Of a stretch of 64,000 bases of DNA, positions 19,801 to 26,723 are shown piece after piece. The notes under the pieces were generated by a model. The model saw nothing but the letters and a program-made list of their open reading frames with translations. It made no database searches and was not told the origin of the DNA. A program made the translations under genes and the position numbers. This DNA is from Arcicella aurantiaca (GTDB lineage: Bacteria; Bacteroidota; Bacteroidia; Cytophagales; Spirosomataceae): positions 123,995 to 187,994 of the forward strand of contig NZ_QGGO01000004.1 in the NCBI RefSeq assembly GCF_003148625.1, in the 5' to 3' direction. Position 1 is the stretch's first letter. The number at the start of each line of letters is the position of its first letter.

Positions 19801-20305
19801 ATTTACACAAAAAATAATAGAACAAGTTTATGGTACAGTATATGGAAATCGAGAAAAATTAGTCGTTTATAAAGGCTCTACTCCCAAAGAAGCAACCTGC
19901 AAAGGAGCTTTATTAATGGATGTAACACAAATAGAAAAGCCATTATCGCCTTCTGTGTATGCAGGGGTGCATGAAAATAAATTTGAAAGTCTTAGATATG
20001 AAGACCTTCAAAATGCAGAAATAATTGATGCAATTTTACAAGAGACAGAGAACTTCATACAGTTTTTTCTAAACATGAATAAGCAGTTTAGTTTTGAAAA
20101 TAATTTTGATATATCAAAAGAAGCTATTGTTCTTACAAAGAATGTTTTGAATGACGCAGATTTAAGGAATTTTTTAAACAAAGCAATTGAAGCTAAAAAG
20201 AAAGGACTTACAGAAATAGATACAGAGTTAGAAGAAACACTTTTCTTCTATCCTATTATGGGAACTATGAATCAATTAGCATTTGAAATCTCAAATCAAC
20301 TGTAA
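16874..20305 (+). CDS. Large protein with actin/Hsp70-type ATPase domain (operon gene 4)
   Basis: The 1143-residue protein has an unrecognised N-terminal half (about 1-590) and a C-terminal actin/Hsp70-fold ATPase (about 595-1000). All three nucleotide-site motifs are visible: phosphate-1 FAIDFGTTNTH (about 595-605), phosphate-2 SIDIGGGSSDIAIY (about 812-825) and the adenosine motif TFSGTGAKMLDII (about 954-966). No signal peptide or membrane segment is seen, so it should be cytoplasmic. The size and C-terminal ATPase are reminiscent of SrfB-type proteins found next to tubulin-like genes in some Proteobacteria; that link is tentative. It starts 3 bp after the tubulin-like gene, indicating tight co-expression. 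It may be an ATP-driven partner or chaperone of the tubulin-like protein. Confidence 0.8.
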   Translation: MTKVIAYHNNANGDHWFKSSQYGKSEIEAIKDPEGGNTLNPPTSIPSPFARFDLVRAAFANLSRNPNLKGTPNDERLVSEALDVALLFFNYDKIKDKVKIIPWSVDKNNGNLGNLLNPKSSEGHKRLGKVLELYLNQDANIYNFDKLNRLFILQYQGKIVGGTSPSTLFFSSANDLSALGLAFDTQLFDKTYTPLYKRDIDYQKFWYCLKLQNNFRTYFREIDDYLENSFKALEKHNPTLYHQHICSQNGELLLKQGDYSQLFEQLNAGQQGNIVEVLDIPICKRKVVASDVEKISDFVIDTTKYRKLFPNEPIPLVLQNNYHKSLQYTQAKWKNGLEIPSFVAEDWRKNERQLPAQSENYPWLTVSDLLEPYLIRVKYPINTQDFWVGNLYNLPDNDKAGYLLPIKNTFFEFFDIEDLKNGNGKVKVQIKEGHGHSIDVSLQIPIKGDASKLRNEYITLERSYIFIDPNEPLTEPNLKENIGYIVEQTFGLSMYPFIKSGNEKINADYRVQLIEDLDQYDSIKLQFYELSEVKEVNTLEKKRSDAGDSVISKYYALENEFDYISFDISNNNLSLKAIMIPNWNLYNGGTDTLSFAIDFGTTNTHIEFKKNNSESSPFQFGRRQVALMMDLNYYQNSLAGFNEQIKSRFDFEFLPIMIGQDIEYSFPLRSVIAQPKDFSGQAHTLIDINTPFYYEKRNTRDRDRITPNLKWIPRDAKSELQVYHFLEELIMMIRNKVLLEGGNLSATKIYWFYPSSMTRGRKGKLKEKWDELFRKHITNRSDAKPIEILESIAPFYHYQNVNTQINTSSAVSIDIGGGSSDIAIYRDNRPVYLTSFRFAGNAIYGDFLLERGAKNNGFVNRYKQYFEELLETNTDLENFNNKLLEDNCSEEIISFWFGLEKNRHSTNDKNRWSFNKQLSKDDNLRIVFLLFYTASVYHVVKLMVANNFDKPRTITFSGTGAKMLDIITGDAQILEEFTQKIIEQVYGTVYGNREKLVVYKGSTPKEATCKGALLMDVTQIEKPLSPSVYAGVHENKFESLRYEDLQNAEIIDAILQETENFIQFFLNMNKQFSFENNFDISKEAIVLTKNVLNDADLRNFLNKAIEAKKKGLTEIDTELEETLFFYPIMGTMNQLAFEISNQL

Positions 20306-20338
20306 ATCAATAAGTTAATTCAGTAACTAACCTACTCT

Positions 20339-21406
20339 ATGAAAAAGAAAATTCCTTTTTTATTATTAATGATAGCTTTGAGCCTTAGTAGTAAGGCTCA
20401 AAGTGATACTATTCAACTCAAAAAAATAGAAGATAAAGTTAAAAAGTATGATGCGGTATTTAAGCAGCATGACTCATTAAAAACTATACTCAATACTATA
20501 AAAAAACAATCAAACGATACTACAAAAACCAAGATTAATAGTGCAATAATAGATTCATTGGTAAGCTCTTATAAAAGTCTTGGAATGACTACAATCAATT
20601 TGATTGGATATAAACTTCAAAAGCCACATATTGTAGAGGATAAAAATATACCCGTAGAAGATGATATAAGTTTAGATTCACTTATTAAACATAAGGACGT
20701 ATTAGGTTTAGGTACTTTAGGTGGTCTTTTATTATTTATTTCAATATGGTTAATCGCTAAAAATATGAGTCAAAATTCATTAAAAAATCGTCAAGTTGAA
20801 TGGAACATAGATAAAATAAAATCTTTCGGAATTGAAATAAGAAATGTAGAAGAATTTTTAATAAAAATTGTAACTGTACTTGAAAGTGAATCAGGGAATA
20901 ATAAAGATTATTTACTAAAAATATTACAAGGAGAACAGCTTGATAAGCTTGAGTTTGAGTCCAAAATCGAAGAAAGTAAAATAATAACCCCTTCTTTTAT
21001 AACCACTATTGATGCTATTGAGGAAACACCCCTTCCAGTTATTGAAAAATCTGAGTTACCTAATGTGGTAGAAGAAAAAATCATATATCTAAGTAACCCT
21101 GACACTTCAGGCTTTTTTAGTGAAGATACGATTTTGGAAAGACCAGACAGTTACACGTACTATCAAATAATAATAATTGGAGAGTCCCAGACAAACCCCA
21201 AGATACATTTTATTGCATCTAAGAATGATAGAGCCTTAAAAAATATTATTGATAATCGAACAAAGCACATTGTACCTGTATGTGATGCCTTCAACGGTTA
21301 TGATAGCCAAAAACATAACTCTATCAATGAATTAGAAGCTGGAATAGTTATCAAAGAAAATAACGGCTGGCGAATAAAGAATAAGATTAAAATTGAATAC
21401 GTGTAG
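20339..21406 (+). CDS. Single-pass membrane protein with coiled coil (operon gene 5)
   Basis: The 355-residue protein starts with a signal peptide (MKKKIPFLLLMIALSLSSKA, cleavage probably just after). A periplasmic segment follows with coiled-coil tendency (IQLKKIEDKVKKYDAVFKQ), then a transmembrane helix at about 121-140 (LGLGTLGGLLLFISIWLIAK). The remaining 215 residues would be cytoplasmic and end in a small beta-rich domain (YQIIIIGESQTNPKIHF...IVIKENNGWRIKNK). No family is recognised. The topology suits a link between periplasmic parts of the machine and the cytoplasmic NTPases encoded just upstream. The gap to the previous gene is 33 bp and to the next 49 bp. Confidence 0.75.
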   Translation: MKKKIPFLLLMIALSLSSKAQSDTIQLKKIEDKVKKYDAVFKQHDSLKTILNTIKKQSNDTTKTKINSAIIDSLVSSYKSLGMTTINLIGYKLQKPHIVEDKNIPVEDDISLDSLIKHKDVLGLGTLGGLLLFISIWLIAKNMSQNSLKNRQVEWNIDKIKSFGIEIRNVEEFLIKIVTVLESESGNNKDYLLKILQGEQLDKLEFESKIEESKIITPSFITTIDAIEETPLPVIEKSELPNVVEEKIIYLSNPDTSGFFSEDTILERPDSYTYYQIIIIGESQTNPKIHFIASKNDRALKNIIDNRTKHIVPVCDAFNGYDSQKHNSINELEAGIVIKENNGWRIKNKIKIEYV

Positions 21407-21455
21407 TAAAAGGACTACATAAAACACCAACATATTACCAATCTATAAATCTATT

Positions 21456-22229
21456 ATGAAGTATTTCATTTTAAAACAAGATAAGCCCACCAAAGAGTCA
21501 TTTACCATAGAAGAACTTCGAGAATTTAATATTACTCGTGATACTAAGGTATGTCCAGATGTGCAGGGTAATGTTACAGATGAACAGCCTTATCCTTATT
21601 ATACAGAGGCGGAAAAGTTTGAAGAACTTGCTCAGTTATTCTCAGAACCCGAACCAAATATACCTCTCCCTATTATTCTTTCAGAAATTGAAGAAAAGAC
21701 TTATGATATAAAATCAGCTCAAAATGTTTCTATTGGAGCCGAAGAAATTATAAAAATACCGCCCATACCACCAATTGAGACAGAAGGAAATAATCCCCCA
21801 CCACCCAAGGCTAAGATTATTTGGGTGTATGCAGCTGGGATTTCATTAGTGTTACTGTTAGCAGGCTACTGGTGGACTAATTCGCTACGAGGGTCTGGGG
21901 GAACAGGCTCCACAATAGATACTTCTTCCCCAAAACTCGTCGAAGAAGCTCCAAAAATCACTAATTGCGAAGCAAAATTTGATTCCCTTTTGAAGATTGG
22001 TGAACAAAATATTGAACAAGCTAACGGAGAATCATTAACAGCTTTTAGTTTGATGAAAGACTGTAAAGACTGTGCTGATAAAGAAAAAGTCAAAACCTTA
22101 AAAGCTAAATTTAATTCCCAAATAACCACTGACGAAGCTATAATCAACGACCCTGATATTCAAAAGAGAAACACTCAATTTAAAGAGGCTATCAAGTTGT
22201 TAGACGAAATAATTACACCGAACCAATAA
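21456..22229 (+). CDS. Single-pass membrane protein, GYF_2-like N-terminus (operon gene 6)
   Basis: The 257-residue protein has a short N-terminal cytoplasmic domain whose pattern (KYFILKQDKPTKESFTIEEL...DTKVCPD) resembles the GYF_2 module, a small Pro-binding domain. A Pro-rich linker follows (PPIPPIETEG, PPPPKAK), then one transmembrane helix at about 123-142 (IIWVYAAGISLVLLLAGYWW). About 110 residues would be periplasmic, with three or more Cys (ITNCEAKFDSLLK, MKDCKDCADK). The Cys-Asp-x-Cys pattern and the CxxxFDSLLKxG motif recur in the next gene (DCKPQFDSFVKLANQ), so the two periplasmic regions are probably related and may interact. Four bp separate the genes. The GYF assignment is weak. 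Confidence 0.7.
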   Translation: MKYFILKQDKPTKESFTIEELREFNITRDTKVCPDVQGNVTDEQPYPYYTEAEKFEELAQLFSEPEPNIPLPIILSEIEEKTYDIKSAQNVSIGAEEIIKIPPIPPIETEGNNPPPPKAKIIWVYAAGISLVLLLAGYWWTNSLRGSGGTGSTIDTSSPKLVEEAPKITNCEAKFDSLLKIGEQNIEQANGESLTAFSLMKDCKDCADKEKVKTLKAKFNSQITTDEAIINDPDIQKRNTQFKEAIKLLDEIITPNQ

Positions 22230-22233
22230 TGGA

Positions 22234-24537
22234 ATGAAAAATTATACTACATATTTATTATTATTCGTATCAGTTTATTTCAGTTTTTCGGTTTTTTCAC
22301 AAAAAAAATATGAAAATAATAACACAATAGATACTTATACACTATTCAAGGGTAAGGGAGACGCAAACTATGCTAACGGTGATTATTTAAAAGCAATTTC
22401 TTATTATACCTACTGTATAAATACAATAGATAATTCAGATAGAGAACCTCTTTTACGATTAATTCAGAATTCAAAGAATTTATTTAAACTTCGAGAAGAG
22501 GCAACGACAGCTTTCATTCAAAAAGACTATCAAACTGCTAAAAATATTTGTCAAAAAATTCTAAAAATAAATCCAGATATTACTACCAAAAAATTATTGG
22601 AAGGAATTGAATCTGTCATAAATACTAAGCATGATAGCTTCTTGGAAAACTTCATAAAGAAAGGCGACGAGCGATTGAAGGAGGGGAAATTTGAGGAAGC
22701 AAGAGCCTTTTATCGTGTTATTACTCAATCAAATGACGATTATAAAAAAGCGTATGTCAAAACACAACTCAAAAAGATTGAAGAAAATATAGTTGTCCCA
22801 CCATCAGCAGACTGTAAACCTCAATTTGACAGCTTTGTTAAGTTAGCCAACCAACAATACGGCGAAAGCCAATTCAAAAAATCAGTAAAAAATTACACTC
22901 AAGCAAAAAATCTCCAGTGTAATCTCAATACAAGATGGATTGATGATGCTATATTTTACTGCAACAGAAGTATTTACCTCTTGCAGTTAATTGGTGATTT
23001 AGAAAACAATAATGACGAATCTAATATAAACAGAGTTTTAGATGCTTACCAAAAGCTGACTTTTAAATATGCCCCTCAGTCTCAAGGATTAAAAAAAGAT
23101 TTTTATGAATACTGTAAAGGAAGATTTTTAAAAAATCCATGTGGTGGCAAATCAGCAGAATACAGTTCTAAAATGAACTCTTTAGATGAAAAATTATTCA
23201 TCACAGATGGTATTAAATCTCTTTTAGAAACTTGCAATAATAAGCCAAGTAATGATAAGGATACTACTATACTTGTTAGAGACTGTAAGGAGCAATTTAA
23301 ACAACTGGAGAGAATAAAAACCGAAATTAAAGAATCAGTTTTAAATATAGAATCTGGGAATTATACCTTAGCAGAGCAAAGATTAAAAGATGCTGATAAA
23401 AAAATTACAACCTTGGATTGTATCTCTAAAAAAGACTCTACCGAACTGCCTATAAGAATTTCGACCTTATTAGATGAAATAACAAAAAAGAATAGCCAAA
23501 AACTATGTAGAGAGAAATCTCAGAAATCTCTATTGCAAGCTGACTCTCTATTTACAAATGGTCGTTGCAAAGGAAGTTTTGAGATACTAAAAGATATAAC
23601 TGTAAACTGTTTAAGTAAAACAGACTCCATAAGATATAATACGCTATCAACAAGAGTAAGATGCTGTATCAATGACACTTTATTTATTCAGCACATGAAA
23701 TTGAATCAAGCAAAATATCTTGATAGTACAAGACTTAGTTATGCAATTAGAGAAAGAACAGATGTTTGTTACTATATTAAAGAAGCTGTAAAATTCACCT
23801 GCACAAAAGAAGATAGTCTCAAACTTGAAAGTCAATACAAAGATTGTCGTTGTAAGAATTTCAAGGAGAATTGTCCTGAAATTCCATTAGCTATTGCACA
23901 AGGAAACAATTGTGATACGACTACAAAGTTCAGAGTAAGGTTTGAGTTTTTTATAGGAGGTTCATTAGGAACGTTTAAACCAATTTATCCTCTTGCAGTT
24001 TCAGCAGATGATGGATATAATACCACTTTTGATTTAGGAAAGCGTTTTGGTTTTAGGGTAAATCTTATGAGTTATAAAAAGATTCTGGATTTAAGAGTTG
24101 GAATAAGTAGTGAAAGCTTTTATTATACTGTAAAAGATTCAAAATTGACCTTTCCAAGCACTATTTCAAGTATGTCAGTATTAAATGGAAATATTGATTT
24201 TAAATTTCATACACTCCCAACCTGTCCCTCAAAGATTAGGTATTATGTTGCCCCAGGTTTAATAGTTAGTAGATATAATACAAACACACCTAATATCCCT
24301 TTTTTAGAAGACTACACAAACAGAACCTTCAATGACAAAATATATGGTGGATTCTCAGTTGCGTTAGGATTAGAAAAAACAAAAGGTAGTGGGAAATACG
24401 GCTATTCCATTGAATTATTTTACAGCCAGTTGGGTACATTGTACAGTAAAGACGCTAATAAATTTTTAAAACCTTGGGAAAGTACAACTGCACAAATAAA
24501 TTTTGTGGGGATAAATATTGGAGCTTTCATATTTTAA
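22234..24537 (+). CDS. Outer-membrane beta-barrel protein with TPR-like repeats (operon gene 7)
   Basis: The 767-residue product has a signal peptide (about 1-22, ending SVFS). A long helical periplasmic region follows (about 30-560) with TPR-like units (GDANYANGDYLKAISYYTYC; GDERLKEGKFEEARAFYRVI; ANQQYGESQFKKSVKNYTQA) and many Cys residues in pairs. The C-terminal part (about 570-767) is a beta-barrel of alternating hydrophobic strands, beginning FRVRFEFFIGGSLGTF and ending with the aromatic outer-membrane signature NIGAFIF. It is the last gene of the operon. The combination makes it the likely outer-membrane platform for the lipoprotein (gene 1) and the inner-membrane linkers (genes 5, 6). 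The Cys-rich repeats suggest disulfide stabilisation. Confidence 0.8.
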   Translation: MKNYTTYLLLFVSVYFSFSVFSQKKYENNNTIDTYTLFKGKGDANYANGDYLKAISYYTYCINTIDNSDREPLLRLIQNSKNLFKLREEATTAFIQKDYQTAKNICQKILKINPDITTKKLLEGIESVINTKHDSFLENFIKKGDERLKEGKFEEARAFYRVITQSNDDYKKAYVKTQLKKIEENIVVPPSADCKPQFDSFVKLANQQYGESQFKKSVKNYTQAKNLQCNLNTRWIDDAIFYCNRSIYLLQLIGDLENNNDESNINRVLDAYQKLTFKYAPQSQGLKKDFYEYCKGRFLKNPCGGKSAEYSSKMNSLDEKLFITDGIKSLLETCNNKPSNDKDTTILVRDCKEQFKQLERIKTEIKESVLNIESGNYTLAEQRLKDADKKITTLDCISKKDSTELPIRISTLLDEITKKNSQKLCREKSQKSLLQADSLFTNGRCKGSFEILKDITVNCLSKTDSIRYNTLSTRVRCCINDTLFIQHMKLNQAKYLDSTRLSYAIRERTDVCYYIKEAVKFTCTKEDSLKLESQYKDCRCKNFKENCPEIPLAIAQGNNCDTTTKFRVRFEFFIGGSLGTFKPIYPLAVSADDGYNTTFDLGKRFGFRVNLMSYKKILDLRVGISSESFYYTVKDSKLTFPSTISSMSVLNGNIDFKFHTLPTCPSKIRYYVAPGLIVSRYNTNTPNIPFLEDYTNRTFNDKIYGGFSVALGLEKTKGSGKYGYSIELFYSQLGTLYSKDANKFLKPWESTTAQINFVGINIGAFIF

Positions 24538-24820
24538 CTTAGAAGCCTACAAGCCCAGAATTTATACATAATAATGGTAACTAAAACTTCTAATGTCAAT
24601 CAAAAATAAAATGATGATGGTATTCTCATAAGTCGTGTCGGGTTCTATTTTATGGATATACGCATATTAATCACAAACGATGGGTATATCCATAAGTATC
24701 ATAAACTTTTAGTATTAACCCTAAACTAACCCAGATTAATTCAATATTAATCCAAATCGTAAACCCTAAAATAACCCACTGACTACAAGATGCTTAAAAA
24801 TAAATATCAAGATTATCTTG
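24538..24820. other. Intergenic region with phased TTAAnCC-type motifs
   Basis: No gene seen. Between about 24715 and 24780 motifs of the type TTAACCC / CTAACCC / TTAATCC occur with starts at 24715, 24726, 24736 and 24747 (10-11 bp apart), followed by TAAACCC and ATAACCC. The same motif family occurs at 32500-32545 and 34670-34740 on this island. Confidence 0.5.
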
Positions 24821-24821
24821 A

Positions 24822-24849
24822 TTGTCATTTTAGAAAAATACTACCTTTG
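24822..24849 (+). promoter_or_regulatory. Bacteroidota-type promoter of a short transcript
   Basis: TTG at 24822-24824 and TACCTTTG at 24842-24849 match the Bacteroidota -33 (TTG) and -7 (TAnnTTTG) elements with normal spacing. Transcription would start a few bases downstream and reach the strong terminator at 24982-25007. Confidence 0.65.
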
Positions 24850-24863
24850 TGAAAAATAAAACG

Positions 24864-24950
24864 ATGCAAATTCAACGCAGACATATCTCTTCTCGCCAAA
24901 TCTGTACTAAACAGTTCAGAGGTGTTAGGGTATGGTTTAGCTTTTGCTGA
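24864..24950 (+). other. Possible 28-codon leader or small-RNA unit
   Basis: Between the promoter at 24822-24849 and the terminator at 24982-25007 lies a transcript of about 150 nt. It includes a 28-codon frame starting MQIQRRHISSRQ, very basic and ending in VRVWFSFC. I recognise neither the peptide nor an RNA family. The compact promoter-terminator unit suggests a small RNA, or a short peptide gene independent of the following gene at 25041. Confidence 0.4.
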
Positions 24951-24981
24951 TTCTAATAGAATTCACAAAATGATTATACAA

Positions 24982-25007
24982 CCCGAACCCGAAAAGTTCG
25001 GGTTTTT
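24982..25007 (+). terminator. Strong Rho-independent terminator
   Basis: Stem CCCGAAC / GTTCGGG with a 7-nt loop followed by TTTTTT. It ends the short transcript that begins near 24855, upstream of the DIP1984-like gene. Confidence 0.85.
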
Positions 25008-25040
25008 TATTTTACTTCTTCACAGAAAAATTAGTTCAAC

Positions 25041-25469
25041 ATGAAAATTGCAAAAGCACTTAAACAAAAAAATAAAATCGTGGCAGAGTTAAAAATGCTT
25101 CGAGAAAGGATTGAAGAATACAATTCGGTTATTAGTGGCAATCCACGTCCTTATGACATTACAGAAATACAAGTACAACTTATGACAAAGATGCAAGAAC
25201 TTGTATCGTTGAAAACCCGACTCGCTCAGGCAAATACATTGGTTTACTCCAAAATATTTGAATTAAGTGAGTTGAAAGGACTTGCTAAGTTTTACAAAGA
25301 CCTCGAAATTAAAGATGGCTTGTCGAAAGACCACCGTTACGATGAAACTCAAAACTATGAGTCTGAACTGAAAGTAAAACAAAGAGATGAATTAGTTTCA
25401 GAATTGGAAGCACGCATTGAAATAATACAAGATGAATTGGACGAATTCAACGCCTTGACAGAAATATAA
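25041..25469 (+). CDS. DIP1984-like coiled-coil protein
   Basis: The 142-residue, mostly helical protein (MKIAKALKQKNKIVAELKML, two long amphipathic helices, acidic C-terminus) resembles the DIP1984 family: small bacterial proteins of unknown function with the pattern of a KxxEAL start, a central Asn-rich turn and RIN/LAQAN motifs. It lies alone between a terminator and 237 bp of non-coding sequence, so it has its own transcription unit. The role on the island is unknown. Family recognition is by overall pattern, not by a diagnostic motif. Confidence 0.6.
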   Translation: MKIAKALKQKNKIVAELKMLRERIEEYNSVISGNPRPYDITEIQVQLMTKMQELVSLKTRLAQANTLVYSKIFELSELKGLAKFYKDLEIKDGLSKDHRYDETQNYESELKVKQRDELVSELEARIEIIQDELDEFNALTEI

Positions 25470-25706
25470 AAATATTCAACATCGAAAGAAGAATCAATTG
25501 CTCGTGCCGTAATGGTGTTAGGATGAAAAACTAAGGGAATTGAAATGGATATAGAGAATGACAATTTGTAAAAACTCTGAATGTGATAATCAAGATTCAA
25601 AATTCTGTTTTTACATTAAAACTTCAAGGGTAAAAATTCAAAACTCTTTTGCTTTTGATAATTTGAGTAGATGTTGATTTTAAACAAATTAACCTAAATT
25701 TTAACG

Positions 25707-26114
25707 ATGGGAATGTATGATACTATTACAATCAATGTCGCAATGTTGCCTGTAACAGAAAAAGACAGGAAACGATTAGAAGGACAACACTTTCAGACGA
25801 AATCATTAGATGAATCTTTACAACATTATAGAATTACCGACGATGGAATGTTAGAAACAGATTGGGATATGCTCTGGTGGGAATTAAATAATTATACTTG
25901 GGGCAAACCGAGAACAGAGGAATCAGTACCCCCAGAAGAGAATTGGGAAGTTGTAAAAATAACCGACTCAATTCATTTCTACACGCATACCGAAAATAAT
26001 AGAGATTTTTTTGAGTTCGTAGCGTTTTTTGAACTTGGTAAAATGCTAATTATCCGAAAATTAATTGACATTGATACGGTAAAAAGTAAAATTAAAAGAA
26101 AAAGCAAAACTTAA
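25707..26114 (+). CDS. Hypothetical protein (135 aa), GMYD-type
   Basis: The protein begins MGMYDTITINVAMLPV and contains FQTKSLDESLQHYRITDDGM, a pattern I have seen in small phage- and island-borne proteins of unknown function. It is acidic in the first two thirds with a basic tail (KRKSKT), and has no signal peptide or membrane segment. The next gene starts 7 bp after its stop, so the two probably act together. No function can be assigned. Confidence 0.7.
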   Translation: MGMYDTITINVAMLPVTEKDRKRLEGQHFQTKSLDESLQHYRITDDGMLETDWDMLWWELNNYTWGKPRTEESVPPEENWEVVKITDSIHFYTHTENNRDFFEFVAFFELGKMLIIRKLIDIDTVKSKIKRKSKT

Positions 26115-26121
26115 ATAATCA

Positions 26122-26577
26122 ATGGAATTAGCAATATCATATTTACCCAATGAACATACACCTTGTTTCTTCATCGGGTATTATTCAACAGATAGAAACC
26201 TAAGAAGTAAAAACTACTTTAATCATCAATATGGAGGTTTTTGGTGTGAACAAATATATCTCTCAGGAATTCACTTACCTATTATAAATGCACGTGATTA
26301 TCAATTCAAATACAATACTCTTTATCTTACCCTAAAGTGGTCAGAAGGAAAGGATTTGGAAGAAAAATATTTGGCAGATATTGAGAGTCTTTCCAAAAAT
26401 CTAACAATAAATAAGTCTTGGGAAACCAGTGAAGGACTTATCTGTTTTGAATATACTCAGCAAGCAATAGAGTGGCTAAAAGAATTATACGGCATTGAAA
26501 TTAAATCTATTAAAGCTCCTAAAAGCAAGTTCAGCAAAGAACCGCTGATTTTCTTCTTGTATCAAAATTCAGATTAA
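26122..26577 (+). CDS. Hypothetical protein (151 aa)
   Basis: A soluble protein without recognised domains (MELAISYLPNEHTPCFFIGY; later CFEYTQQAIEWLKELYGIEI). It is translationally close to the 135-aa gene upstream (7-bp gap) and 146 bp before the type I RM operon. The pair could be an immunity or toxin-antitoxin-like unit, but nothing in the sequence supports one choice. Confidence 0.7.
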   Translation: MELAISYLPNEHTPCFFIGYYSTDRNLRSKNYFNHQYGGFWCEQIYLSGIHLPIINARDYQFKYNTLYLTLKWSEGKDLEEKYLADIESLSKNLTINKSWETSEGLICFEYTQQAIEWLKELYGIEIKSIKAPKSKFSKEPLIFFLYQNSD

Positions 26578-26723
26578 ATATGAACTTACAAGATTATATT
26601 TGGTGAATTTGAAATCTAAGCCCTTCATTTTCCTCAAATAATTTCCAAAATCCCAAAAACCAACCGAACTTTAACAATTAAATTAATAGCATACTACCTC
26701 AAACCACAAAAGCGATAAACGCC

